Source: Xiamenia xianingshaonis | GTDB lineage: Bacteria > Actinomycetota > Coriobacteriia > Coriobacteriales > Eggerthellaceae | Reading direction: 5' to 3' | Length of the DNA stretch: 64,000 nucleotides | Assembly (NCBI RefSeq): GCF_017945865.1 | Contig: NZ_CP072829.1 | Span: 1,798,001 to 1,862,000 of the forward strand | Part shown: positions 8,714 to 24,368 of the stretch, in pieces | How positions within the stretch are numbered: position 1 is the stretch's first letter | Layout: each line of letters starts with the position of its first letter | Program-made: the position numbers and the translations under genes | The notes under the pieces: generated by a model | The model's input: only the letters and a program-made list of their open reading frames with translations | What the model was told of the DNA's origin: nothing | Databases searched by the model: none

Positions 8714-8744
8714 TTGACCCTTCCGTTACGTGAGGGTGTACGCT
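8714..8744 (+). promoter_or_regulatory. MerR-type promoter with 19-bp spacer and dyad operator
   Basis: TTGACC (8714-8719) and TACGCT (8739-8744) are separated by 19 bp, the overlong spacing typical of MerR-controlled promoters. The spacer holds the dyad ACCCT (8717-8721) / AGGGT (8733-8737). It lies 60 bp ahead of the MerR/TipA gene, which suggests autoregulation by DNA untwisting. Confidence 0.75.
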
Positions 8745-8803
8745 GCTCTTCGTTGACCGCAAAAGCCGACCGGCAGACAGCAAGCCGCGACAAAAGGAGC
8801 CGC

Positions 8804-9592
8804 ATGGCACACGGAAAGCCGCATGAACCCCAAACGTACACCGTCGGCGAGCTGGCGGCACTTGCAGGCGTCACGGTGCGCACGCTGCACCATTATGAGG
8901 ACACCGGCCTGCTGAAACCCCAGCGCACCGAAGCGAACTACCGCGTCTATGGGCCCTGCGACGTGGAGCGCTTGCAGCAGATCATGCTGTTTCGCGCGTG
9001 CGGCATGAAGCTTTCCGCCATCAAGCGAACGCTGGCCGACCCCGCCTTCGATGCGCAACGCGCCCTCGAAGAGCAGCTGGCCGAGCTGCGCCGCCAACAG
9101 ACGAACCTGACCACGCTCATCGGCACGGTCGAAGCGACCCTGGCCGATCTGAAAGGAGAAACCGTCATGACCGACAAACAACGATTCGAAGGCATGAAAC
9201 GCAAAGCCGTTGAGGACAACGAACGCGCATACGGCGCCGAAGCGCGCAAGCGCTGGGGAGACGCAGCCGTCGACGGCGCGAACGAGAAGCTGCTGACCAT
9301 GGACGAGCGCGAATGGAGCGACGCCGAAGAGTTGGAACGCGCGATCATCGAACAGCTGCGAACAGCCATGGAGACGGGCGACGCCGCAGGGCCCGAAGCC
9401 CAGAAACTCGTGAGCATGCACGCCCGATGGCTGCAGATGCACTGGGCCGACGATACCTATGCGCCTGCCGCGCACGTGGCGCTGGCCGAAGGGTATGTGG
9501 CCGACCCGCGCTTCACCGCCTACTACGACGAAGCCGCAGGCACCGGCGCCGCCGTCTTTCTGCGCGACGCCATCGCAGGCCAGCTGAGCTAG
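8804..9592 (+). CDS. MerR-family regulator with TipA-type ligand-binding domain
   Basis: A 262-aa transcription factor. Residues about 10-80 are a MerR winged helix (YTVGELAALAGVTVRTLHHY), followed by a coiled-coil dimerisation helix at about 85-125. The C-terminal half resembles the TipAS antibiotic-recognition domain (alpha-helical, with WLQMHW and a terminal YYDEAAG..FLRDAI segment). TipA-type proteins bind thiopeptides or other hydrophobic drugs and activate efflux or their own gene. The start at 8804 is set by AAAAGGAG. Its promoter at 8714-8744 has MerR geometry. No transporter is adjacent, so other targets must be elsewhere. Confidence 0.88.
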   Translation: MAHGKPHEPQTYTVGELAALAGVTVRTLHHYEDTGLLKPQRTEANYRVYGPCDVERLQQIMLFRACGMKLSAIKRTLADPAFDAQRALEEQLAELRRQQTNLTTLIGTVEATLADLKGETVMTDKQRFEGMKRKAVEDNERAYGAEARKRWGDAAVDGANEKLLTMDEREWSDAEELERAIIEQLRTAMETGDAAGPEAQKLVSMHARWLQMHWADDTYAPAAHVALAEGYVADPRFTAYYDEAAGTGAAVFLRDAIAGQLS

Positions 9593-9603
9593 CGCAGAGC
9601 AGC

Positions 9604-9627
9604 AGGAGTTAACCTTAGCTAACTCCT
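9604..9627. terminator. Hairpin after the MerR-type gene
   Basis: AGGAGTTA (9604-9611) and TAACTCCT (9620-9627) form a perfect 8-bp stem just after the regulator stop codon. There is no T-run, so it may be a weak terminator or a protein site. Confidence 0.35.
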
Positions 9628-9727
9628 ACCAGCCACGGGCGCAGCCTCTCCGGCGCGATCCCTTACTTTATTATAAGGAGGTGCGCTGGGCCGCCGGGCC
9701 GCCGCAAAACGCAAGGCCCAAGGCCCG

Positions 9728-10696
9728 CTACCGCTCGGCGACCACGAAGGCGCTCGATTCCTCTCCCAGGCCGAACACGGCATGGACGGTGTAGGCGTAC
9801 CCCGGCTCGATCGTGAACGTCGCGGCGCCGTCTTCCCCCTCTTCGGCCGAAACGTCTTGCGGCTGCGCGTCCGTGTCGACCGCATACGACCCGGGTTCGC
9901 TGTTCGCAAGCGCGATCCTTTGAACTTGGATGCGCTTTGCGGGCTCGTCGTAGGTCACGGTTGCCTCAAGCGGCTCTTCGATCCGCGCGTCGACCACCGA
10001 CGACGTCACCGTGCCGTCCTCTTCGTAGAACGTCCCGTCGGGGGAAGCCGCATCGCCGTCCGCCGCAGCTTCTCCCACCCATTCGCTCGCATACGGCTCC
10101 AGCGTCATCGAGACGTTCCCCAGGCTGTCTTTGTACTGCACCGAACCCGTCGGCTGCATCGAATCGGACTCGGGGAAAACCGCGCTCACGAGCGTTTCGT
10201 ATTCCTCGGCGTCGCTCGGGCTGCCCAGATCGACCACCTCGATCTTCGTCACGCCCGGATATTGCCCCGGATAGCTTTCAAGCATGATGCCGTCGCCGAC
10301 GACCTTCACGACGTTGCCGGGCTTGAGGCTGGCAGACGTGATCTCGTTTCCCTCGCTGTTGACAATGGAAACCGCATCCCCCGTCGGGAAGAACGGCGTT
10401 TCGGTCTGCCGATCGACCAGCAGCACTTGCCCGTCGCGGGCGGCAACCACCAGGGCCTCGGTTTCGACAGCGTCTTCAGCGTCCGCCGACGCCGCGTCGC
10501 CGGCCTGAGAAGCCGCCGGCGTCGACCCGTCTGTCGCGTTAGGACGTTCTGTTTCGGTACTTGGCGCTGCTGAACAACCTGCCAACAGCGCCATAGCAAG
10601 CACCGCAGGCAGCGCAGCCGATGCGACGACCGCTGTCAGACGCACGCGAGAGCCCGCAGCAGATGCCGCGGGCGACGAAAAATCACCCATAGCCAT
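9728..10696 (-). CDS. Secreted lipoprotein of unknown function
   Basis: A 322-aa predicted lipoprotein. The start at 10696 (MAMGDF) is preceded by GAAGGG. Residues about 18-40 are a hydrophobic signal ending in the lipobox LLAGC (Cys about 41), followed by a Ser/Thr/Ala/Asp-rich linker. The middle part (DGQVLLVDRQTETPFFP..) has short beta strands resembling an OB-like or DUF3221-like domain with a SLKPGNVVKVVGDG turn. The C-terminal part is beta-rich with an Asp/Glu-rich loop. The family assignment is tentative. It is probably anchored on the outer face of the membrane. The structured repeat copy 2 lies upstream. Confidence 0.75.
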   Translation of the reverse strand: MAMGDFSSPAASAAGSRVRLTAVVASAALPAVLAMALLAGCSAAPSTETERPNATDGSTPAASQAGDAASADAEDAVETEALVVAARDGQVLLVDRQTETPFFPTGDAVSIVNSEGNEITSASLKPGNVVKVVGDGIMLESYPGQYPGVTKIEVVDLGSPSDAEEYETLVSAVFPESDSMQPTGSVQYKDSLGNVSMTLEPYASEWVGEAAADGDAASPDGTFYEEDGTVTSSVVDARIEEPLEATVTYDEPAKRIQVQRIALANSEPGSYAVDTDAQPQDVSAEEGEDGAATFTIEPGYAYTVHAVFGLGEESSAFVVAER

Positions 10697-10891
10697 AATG
10701 ATGAAGCCCTTCGCTCTCGGTTGAACACGACGCGGCCGAGCAGGCGAAAGCCACCAGTCCACAGGGACGAACGGCCGGTGCGGGGAAACACTGTAGCACG
10801 TCGGACAGCCTCCCGCACCGTCCCGCATGCAAATATCAGTTGAACCTCAAGGCGCCAGCAGCCGCAAGAAGCACGAAAAGCAACCCTGGCC

Positions 10892-11015
10892 GCCCCGCAG
10901 CAGGCGCTTCTGCCGCGGCAGCGAAGCTTTGGTCCCAGCCAAAGGAGGCCTGAGACCTTGGCCCAGGCCGACGACGCGTCAAAGCGCTTCCGCCGCGGCG
11001 GAAGCCGCCGTCCCA
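10892..11015. repeat. Dispersed structured intergenic repeat, copy 2
   Basis: Second copy of the element at 356-477, sharing the ends, the core AGCCAAAGGAGGC..TGAGACCTTGG and the GCCGACGACGC block. Its outer arms (GGCGCTTCTGCCGCGGCAG.. and ..CCGCCGCGGCGGAAGCC) differ in sequence from copy 1 but still pair with each other. It sits upstream of the lipoprotein gene and beyond the terminator of the 707-aa gene. Confidence 0.6.
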
Positions 11016-11054
11016 CGACTTGCAGCCGCCCCGCTCTTCCGGCACCCCCCGCGC

Positions 11055-11088
11055 AAAACGGGCGGCCCGTCCTCTGACGGGCCGCCCG
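11055..11088 (-). terminator. Rho-independent terminator of the 707-aa membrane protein gene
   Basis: A perfect 12-bp stem CGGGCGGCCCGT/ACGGGCCGCCCG with a 6-nt loop is followed on the minus strand by TTTT. It lies about 30 bp past the stop codon. Confidence 0.85.
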
Positions 11089-11116
11089 ATTCCGCTTCGC
11101 TTTCGCAGTCTGCGCT

Positions 11117-13240
11117 TTACGCCGCATTCGCCTCTGGCTCGACCTGGGCGTCTTCAGGACCTTCGACCGTGCCCGAGCCTGCGGCGGCCTCGCCGTTGTC
11201 GGTCGCGTCCTCGGCCGCATCCTCGGCTTTCGCCTTCGGCGCGCCGATCGACTCGGCCGGCTGCACGCTTCCGTCCACCGGCAGATAGTTGAACTCGATG
11301 ACGTCGCCTTCCTTGTAGCCCACGATGTCGATGAGCTCTGGCAGCGCGAAATCATAGACGGCAGCGTCGTCTTGAATCTTCACGTAGAAGTGCGAGTTTC
11401 CTTCCAGCACGGCGTCGGTGATGTGCGTGATCACGCCCTTCGCGCTTTCAGTCTCCGCCACCACGCCGCCGGTCGTGTCCACGCCGTTGGTGGCCAGCAG
11501 CGTTTCATAGGTCTTCTGCGTTTCGGCCACGGTGTCTCCCACCGCCACGTTCTGATAGCGGCGAATGTCAATCATGGCAAACTTTTTCACCAGCCCAGCG
11601 TCGTCTTTCAGCGCCATGAAGTACGTCGGCTGGTTCGCCACGTTGATGAGCAGGGGGAACGTCGCCGTGTACTGCAAGTTCTGCACCTGGCCCTCGGCCG
11701 AATTCATGGCCGAGTCCTCCGTGGCGCCCGAGACGCTGTAGAAGTGCGACTCCTGCGTGCGCTGATTGACCAGCACAAACCCGATGATCGACTTGTCGGC
11801 AGTCGCCGAGGTCACGCCCGTGTACACCCACACGTCGTCGTCCTTGGCAATGTAGTTGTAGCCCAGCGTGCCGTCGGTGCCAGGCGTGGTGCGCACGACG
11901 CCTTCCTGGCCCAGGAACGAGTTCAGCCAGCCGTTGTGGTACGCGCCAAACCAGTTGTACTGCTTCACAAGCAGGTCGGCCGGATACACGCGGTCCACCC
12001 ACTGCGGGCAGTCCTCCACGGCCAGGTCCTGGCACTCGCCCGTCGTCGCGTTCACCAGCACCACGCGGCTGATGGTTTCGCCGCCGAACAGGCCGATGGT
12101 GTAGTTCTTCACCGGGCAGATCCACCACGGATTGCCCTCTTCGTCGATCTCGAACGACTTCTCGCCGAACATGTAGAAGGGGTAGCGCAGCTGCACGTGG
12201 CGATCGATGTTGCGCACGAGCGGTTCGGACTGCGAGTAATGGATGGGGGAATCGCCCAGCCGCACGATCTCGGCGTCCTGCGTGGTCATGTTCACGAGCG
12301 CGTACGCCGGAATGCCGCCTTCGCGGTTCGTGAACCACTTGAACAGGTCGGCGTAGCCCAGCGGACTCACGCGCACCGGCTCGCCCTTGTAGTTGATCTG
12401 GGAATACATGTCGGAAATCTCGAACTGGCTGACGTATTCGGGGATCGATCCCATTTCGCGGTTGCCGAGCAGAATGGCCGACGCGCGGTCGATGACGGGA
12501 ATCTCGGAATAGTCGACCTCTTTGATGTCCTGCGCGAATTCGAGCGTGTCGGTCTTCAGCACGCTTGAATACTTCTCAGCGTTGCCTGGAACGATGGGCA
12601 TCGACAGCACCGCGCCCAGAACGCCCACCAGTGCCACGGCAAGGGGAATGACCATGAGGCCCTTGAACGTCTTTGCCTTCTTCTGATCAGGCTCGATGCG
12701 GCCTGATCCGTTTTGGTACGCATGGTGCTTCACGGAGAAGAACACGAGCAGCGGCAGCAAGACGACCACGGCCACGAACGTCCACGTGTCGACGGAGTGG
12801 ATGTTGATGGGCGGATGGAACCACCAATACGCAGCCGCCGCAATGATGAAGATGACGACGATGGCCACAATGATGGCCTTCTTGCCCCATCCGGCCATTT
12901 TGTCGGCGAAGTCGATGTCCACGAACGGGTTGCCGTTGCCGCCATCGCCCCCCTTGCCGCCGCTGCCGCCGTTATTGTTGCCACCGCCGAAGTTGAAGCC
13001 GCCGAAGTTGAAGCCGCCATGGCCGCGGCTGCCGCCCTGGCCGCCTGAGCTGCCCGAACCCGAGCCGCCCGAAGCGTCGCCAGCGCCGCCGCCTGCAGAA
13101 CCAGAGCCGCCCGAACCCGCCGAGCCGCTGCCGGCACCGCCCGGCGGCGGACCGTCGAAGCGGCCGTCCATGTTGATGCCAGACTGTTTCAGAGCATCGA
13201 TAAGATTCTCGAACCCGGTCTTGTCGTTGTTGTTGCCCAT
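11117..13240 (-). CDS. Large glycine-rich-tailed membrane protein, function unknown
   Basis: A 707-aa protein with three parts. Residues about 30-105 are a low-complexity Gly/Ser/Asn tail with repeated GGFNFGG units. Three hydrophobic segments follow at about 120-215 (around AIIVAIVVIFIIAAAAYWWF). A long beta-rich domain of about 450 residues then contains conserved-looking blocks such as NYTIGLFGGETISRVVLVNA and YTGVTSATADKSIIGFVLVN, and ends in an acidic Ala/Glu tail. It resembles a large conserved membrane-protein family of Gram-positives whose role I cannot name. The start follows GAGGAAAGC. It lies downstream of aconitase but has its own spacer with two hairpins, so it is probably a separate unit. 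Confidence 0.8.
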   Translation of the reverse strand: MGNNNDKTGFENLIDALKQSGINMDGRFDGPPPGGAGSGSAGSGGSGSAGGGAGDASGGSGSGSSGGQGGSRGHGGFNFGGFNFGGGNNNGGSGGKGGDGGNGNPFVDIDFADKMAGWGKKAIIVAIVVIFIIAAAAYWWFHPPINIHSVDTWTFVAVVVLLPLLVFFSVKHHAYQNGSGRIEPDQKKAKTFKGLMVIPLAVALVGVLGAVLSMPIVPGNAEKYSSVLKTDTLEFAQDIKEVDYSEIPVIDRASAILLGNREMGSIPEYVSQFEISDMYSQINYKGEPVRVSPLGYADLFKWFTNREGGIPAYALVNMTTQDAEIVRLGDSPIHYSQSEPLVRNIDRHVQLRYPFYMFGEKSFEIDEEGNPWWICPVKNYTIGLFGGETISRVVLVNATTGECQDLAVEDCPQWVDRVYPADLLVKQYNWFGAYHNGWLNSFLGQEGVVRTTPGTDGTLGYNYIAKDDDVWVYTGVTSATADKSIIGFVLVNQRTQESHFYSVSGATEDSAMNSAEGQVQNLQYTATFPLLINVANQPTYFMALKDDAGLVKKFAMIDIRRYQNVAVGDTVAETQKTYETLLATNGVDTTGGVVAETESAKGVITHITDAVLEGNSHFYVKIQDDAAVYDFALPELIDIVGYKEGDVIEFNYLPVDGSVQPAESIGAPKAKAEDAAEDATDNGEAAAGSGTVEGPEDAQVEPEANAA

Positions 13241-13366
13241 GCTTTCCTCTCATGTCAACCGAGCGCTTCGCGAGGAAAACGCTGATGACTTTCACCAGCC
13301 CCTGAACCCGCATGACGGAATGAATCAGCGCTTCACAAGGCTTTTTGCCATTCCGGCCACTATACC

Positions 13367-13400
13367 CGAACGCCCGACCGATTCCACGGTCGGGCGTTCG
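13367..13400. other. Perfect 14-bp inverted repeat downstream of acnA
   Basis: CGAACGCCCGACCG (13367-13380) and its exact complement (13387-13400) surround a 6-nt loop. No T-run follows on either strand. It lies between acnA and the 707-aa gene and could be an acnA terminator of the intrinsic type without U-tract, or a protein-binding site for the next gene. Confidence 0.55.
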
Positions 13401-13452
13401 GTCCTATAAGGTTGGCATAAGTTGGAAAACAATTCGTAAACAAGCGCAGTCC

Positions 13453-13481
13453 GCTATAAGTTGCGCGTTGCAACTTATAGC
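13453..13481. other. Perfect 12-bp AT-rich inverted repeat after acnA
   Basis: GCTATAAGTTGC and GCAACTTATAGC flank a 5-nt loop, 11 bp beyond the acnA stop. A related half (CATAAGTTGG) occurs 30 bp away. The AT-rich composition is unlike a normal terminator in this genome, and it may be an operator. Confidence 0.5.
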
Positions 13482-13491
13482 CCAACGAGGC

Positions 13492-16173
<2,682 letters not shown>

Positions 16174-16240
16174 GGTCATCCTCTCGTTATTCGTGGTTTC
16201 TCGTGGTTTCGCACAACACGTCTGCTGCACGCAGCAGACG

Positions 16241-16283
16241 AAAAAAAGCCCTCCCGGCGTCACTGCATCGTCGAGGGGGCTTT
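16241..16283 (-). terminator. Rho-independent terminator of the HEAT-like gene
   Basis: On the minus strand AAAGCCC..GGGCTTTTTTT forms a stem with an inner CTC/GAG extension, followed by seven Ts. It lies about 40 bp past the HEAT-like gene's stop and before the acnA start. Confidence 0.8.
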
Positions 16284-16321
16284 CAGTGTAGCCGCCTTGT
16301 ATAGCACGCCCGTTACAAGCG

Positions 16322-16891
16322 TCACTTTTTCGGTTGGACGTTCTCCAGAATCAGCGAAGCGCGTTTCTTGAGCGATCCGCGGCCGTTTGCGGCGTCGAAC
16401 GCCATACGAGCCGCAAGCGCTTCCTTCACCTCAGGCGCTAGGTCCCCGCTCGAAAAGTCGATGACGGCGTTCAGCATGTCAGAAAACTCGACGTCGCCAT
16501 GGTAGCACTGGATGCCTTCGTCGATGAGCGGCCACGCCTTGCTCGACAGCGATGGCGACGTAGCGCCCAACTTGCACAGAAATCGCATTGCGCTCAGGCG
16601 CAAAGGACCGCTGCCCTCGTCGAAAAGCGCCGTTTCCGCACCGTCGACGGCCTTCTCGCACGTTTTCGCGTCAAGCGGCACCAGAGCGGTCAGCATGTCC
16701 AGGCACTCCCACCGCGTCTGCGCCTCGGGGCGGTTGAGCGCGTCGATGATCTGGTCTTTGTACGGCTCGAGAATGGCCGGCTCGACGCGCGCGAGTTCCG
16801 CCATAGCCGCCGCTGCCACCTGACGCTCACGTCGCGAAGACGCCGACAGCTTTTCTACAAGCTTTTCAAACTGCTCTTCGTTGTTGGTCAA
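16322..16891 (-). CDS. Small HEAT-repeat-like helical protein, TTG start
   Basis: A 189-aa all-helical, Ala/Leu-rich protein whose helix pairs (AMAELARVEPAILEPYKDQI, WECLDMLTALV, LSAMRFLCKLG) resemble HEAT/armadillo repeats. I place the start at the TTG (LTNNEEQFEK), because GAGGAG lies eight bases upstream. The frame is open farther upstream without another ribosome site. Proteins like this usually act as scaffolds, and no enzymatic motif is visible. It is monocistronic, ended by a strong terminator, and located between the end of the rRNA operon and acnA. Confidence 0.7.
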   Translation of the reverse strand: MTNNEEQFEKLVEKLSASSRRERQVAAAAMAELARVEPAILEPYKDQIIDALNRPEAQTRWECLDMLTALVPLDAKTCEKAVDGAETALFDEGSGPLRLSAMRFLCKLGATSPSLSSKAWPLIDEGIQCYHGDVEFSDMLNAVIDFSSGDLAPEVKEALAARMAFDAANGRGSLKKRASLILENVQPKK

Positions 16892-17136
16892 AGGTCGCTC
16901 CTCGCTATTCGTTGGCCAGACGATCGACCCCGCCGCGCAGCCAAGACGACGCACATCGCAAAGCGAGCCGCATACGGCAGGTTGAACGCCCTGAAAGTAT
17001 GAGACGTATGAATGCTGCGATTGACATTGTAGAATATTTTGCTCTCAGAAAACGGCGCGGATGCGCCCGCTGCAGCGAGAATCCAAACTCGCAGGCCGCA
17101 AGCCCGCGAACGCAAGCCCCGGCCCCCCCATACGCG

Positions 17137-17162
17137 GAAAGGCCGCCCCCTCGGGCGGCCCC
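17137..17162 (-). terminator. Terminator of the rRNA operon
   Basis: GGCCGCCC (17141-17148) and GGGCGGCC (17153-17160) form a perfect stem with a short loop, followed on the minus strand by TTTCC. It lies about 35 bp after 5S rRNA. Confidence 0.7.
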
Positions 17163-17194
17163 TCCCCGCTTCCATGCAGAAAGCGCCCTCCGCG

Positions 17195-17308
17195 AGCGCG
17201 ACGACCTGTCCTCCCACGGCCTTGCGCCGCAGTACTTTCGGCGATGGCGGGCTTAACTTCCGGGTTCGGAATGGGTCCGGGTGATCCCCGCCTCCGTGGT
17301 CGCGCTCG
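17195..17308 (-). rRNA. rrf: 5S ribosomal RNA
   Basis: On the minus strand the conserved 5S core is readable: CGGGGATCACCCGGACCCAT, then TTCCGAACCCGGAAGTTAAG, CCCGCC and GTGGGAGGACAGGTCGTCGC at the 3' end. The terminal helix pairs CGCGACC with GGTCGTCGC. The ends are approximate to a few bases. It is the last gene of the 16S-23S-5S operon. Confidence 0.9.
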
Positions 17309-17427
17309 CGGGGGGCGCTCCCCCGCTTCCAAGGGCCCTCGTCAGGCGCCCTGGCGGCTGCATGCGCAGAAGAGGGAGTCGTCCAAGCCTTCCGGGCGGC
17401 CCGATGCAGGTTCGCGGGACGGGGAGC

Positions 17428-22237
<4,810 letters not shown>

Positions 22238-22416
22238 AACAGCCCGGGAGGGCGTTGCCTCCCGGGGGCGCTTCCGCTAAAAAATAATGAATCTGCCCGT
22301 TTTCGGATCCAAAGGAAACGACTTCTCATGTCGCTCGTCTTGGTCTTCTTCTCTGCTCCAGTATCCGGTTCTCAAGGTGCCTGCCGCTTCCGTCTTCCTC
22401 AGCGGCGCGAGGAGAT

Positions 22417-22445
22417 ATAATACGCCCCTCCCCCCTCCCTGGCAA
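22417..22445 (-). promoter_or_regulatory. rRNA operon promoter
   Basis: On the minus strand TTGCCA (22440-22445) and TATTAT (22417-22422) are 17 bp apart, about 180 bp upstream of 16S. The spacer is almost pure G (GGGAGGGGGGAGGGG), and more G/C-run sequence lies farther upstream at 22480-22550. No UP-type AT tract was seen. Confidence 0.7.
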
Positions 22446-22618
22446 GGGTTTTCCTTGGCTTCCTCTGTCTTCTCCATAAGGCCTGGTGGGGGGCTTGGTC
22501 TTCTCCACAACTCGGGGGAGTGGGGGCTGGGGGGCTTGGGTTGAGGGGCTTCGCTTTGCCACCCCGCCCGAGAGCCCCGCGGTACAAATCGTCGGTCGCA
22601 CAAGCAGCTCATCACAAA

Positions 22619-22647
22619 GAAGCGGGCCCGCGCTGCGGGCCCGCTTC
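22619..22647 (-). terminator. Terminator of metNIQ
   Basis: A perfect 13-bp stem GAAGCGGGCCCGC/GCGGGCCCGCTTC with a 3-nt loop is followed by TTTGTG on the minus strand. It lies about 30 bp past the metQ stop codon. Confidence 0.8.
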
Positions 22648-22675
22648 AACGAACGTATATATTAGTAGAGGGAGT

Positions 22676-23575
22676 TTAGAACACCGGGACGACCGCGCCG
22701 CTGTAGGTTTCTTCGATGAACTGCTTCACCTGGGACGACTGCAGCGCTTCCACGAGGGCCTGCGTCTTTTCCGAGTTCTCGTTGCCGGTCTTCACCGCAA
22801 CCACGTTAGCATACGCCTTCGCCGCTTCGCCCTCGGACGCTTCGGTCGCAATGGCATCGGCCACGTTCAGGCCTGCGTTGAGCGCGTAGTTGCCGTTGAT
22901 GGCAGCCAGATCGACCTCGTCAAGCGTGCGCGGAACCTGGGCCGCTTCCACCTCTTGGATGTTGAGGTTCTTGGGGTTCTCCTCGATGTCGAGAATCGTC
23001 GCCGTGATGCCTGCGCCTTCCTTCAGCTTGATAAGCCCCTCTTGTTCGAGCAACAGCAGGGCGCGTGCTTCGTTGGTGGTGTCGTTGGGCACGGCCACCG
23101 TGGCGCCGTCAGGCACGTCGGCGGCGTTTTGCACCTTGTTCGAGTACAGCCCGAACGGCTCGAAGTGGATCTCGGCAGCCGAGGTCAGGTCAGTGCCGTT
23201 TTCCTCGTTGAAGTCGTTCAGGTACGTGATGTGCTGGAAGTAGTTGGCGTCAAGCTCGCCGTCCTGCAGGGCGGTGTTGGGAAGGACGTAGTCGTTGTAC
23301 TCCGTCACCTCGAGCGTGTAGCCCTTGGCGGCCAGGTCTTCCTGAACCGCCCGAAGAATTTCCGCATGCGGCGTCGGCGAGGCGCCGACTTTGATGACCT
23401 TGTCGTCGCCTCCCGTCGAGGCGGGCTCGGCCGCGTCCTGGCCGCTGTCGGCCGAGGTGGATTCGGCAGCGTCTTGGCTGCCGCAGCCTGCCAGTGCAAA
23501 GGTTGCCAGGCCCGCCGCAATGACGCAGGCGGCACACTTCGTGAGGAACGTCTTGCGAGTGATGGTCTTGTTCAT
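22676..23575 (-). CDS. metQ: Methionine ABC transporter substrate-binding lipoprotein
   Basis: NlpA/MetQ-family solute-binding lipoprotein (299 aa) that captures methionine outside the membrane for MetNI. A basic N-terminus and hydrophobic signal end in the lipobox FALAGC. After a Ser/Asp linker the mature domain starts with IKVGASPTPHAEIL and contains ALQDGELDANYFQH and the ATVAVPNDTTNEARALLLL hinge segment of this family. The start at 23575 (MNKTITRK) follows AAAGGAAAC. It is the third gene of metN-metI-metQ and is ended by a strong terminator. Confidence 0.93.
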   Translation of the reverse strand: MNKTITRKTFLTKCAACVIAAGLATFALAGCGSQDAAESTSADSGQDAAEPASTGGDDKVIKVGASPTPHAEILRAVQEDLAAKGYTLEVTEYNDYVLPNTALQDGELDANYFQHITYLNDFNEENGTDLTSAAEIHFEPFGLYSNKVQNAADVPDGATVAVPNDTTNEARALLLLEQEGLIKLKEGAGITATILDIEENPKNLNIQEVEAAQVPRTLDEVDLAAINGNYALNAGLNVADAIATEASEGEAAKAYANVVAVKTGNENSEKTQALVEALQSSQVKQFIEETYSGAVVPVF

Positions 23576-23703
23576 GATGCTGTTTCCTTTTCTTTGTTGT
23601 GGTTTCAATTGTTGACGACATTACTAGGCAAATCGCGTGATGAGGCCGCGCATGTCGACGCTGCGCGCTTCAGCCCGCGTTGCTTGCGGAGAGGAACGGA
23701 ATG

Positions 23704-24363
23704 CTAGCGAAGTCGCTTGTCGGCTTTGCGAACAAGCGCCAGGCCGCCTTCTTGAATGATCTGCACGATGATGACGAGCAGGATGACGGTCGCGAGCATG
23801 GCGTCGAATTGGTAACGGTAATAGCCGTAGTTGATGGCGATGGCGCCGAGGCCGCCGCCTCCGACAAAGCCCGCCATGGCGGAATAGCCGAGGACGGTCG
23901 CAAGCGAAATAACGGCTCCAACCAGCAGAGACGGTTTCGCTTCCGGCAGAAACACCTTCACGATCATCTGCCAGACCGAAAGGCCCATCGCGCGCGCCGC
24001 TTCCACGACGCCGGGGTCGATCTCCTTGAGCGACGACTCGACCATGCGGGCCACGTACGGCGCCGCAGCCACCACGAGCGGCACGATGGTCGCCGTGCTT
24101 CCGATGGTCGTCCCGACGATCAAGCGCGTCATCGGGAGGATCATGACCAGCAGAATGAGGAAGGGGATGGAGCGCAAGATGTTGACGACGACCCCCACCA
24201 CGATGTTGACCGCACGGTTCGGACGGATGCCGTTGGCGTCGGTCACATACAGGGTCACCCCGAGCGGAATGCCCAGCACATAGGCGATGATCGTGGACGC
24301 GAAGGTCATGTACAGCGTCTCCCACACGCCGGTGGCCAGCAAGTCTATCATTTCCGGTGACAT
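23704..24363 (-). CDS. metI: Methionine ABC transporter permease
   Basis: MetI, a 219-aa five-helix permease. The coupling (EAA) loop is visible as VEAARAMGLSVWQMIVKVFL, and the sequence has the family's SIPFLILLVMILPMTRLIVGT segment. The start at 24363 is set by AAAGGAG. It lies five bases past the metN stop, so the genes are tightly coupled. A 128-bp spacer separates it from metQ. Specificity for L- or D-methionine follows from the family and the operon layout, not from residues I can point to. Confidence 0.94.
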   Translation of the reverse strand: MSPEMIDLLATGVWETLYMTFASTIIAYVLGIPLGVTLYVTDANGIRPNRAVNIVVGVVVNILRSIPFLILLVMILPMTRLIVGTTIGSTATIVPLVVAAAPYVARMVESSLKEIDPGVVEAARAMGLSVWQMIVKVFLPEAKPSLLVGAVISLATVLGYSAMAGFVGGGGLGAIAINYGYYRYQFDAMLATVILLVIIVQIIQEGGLALVRKADKRLR

Positions 24364-24368
24364 GACCT

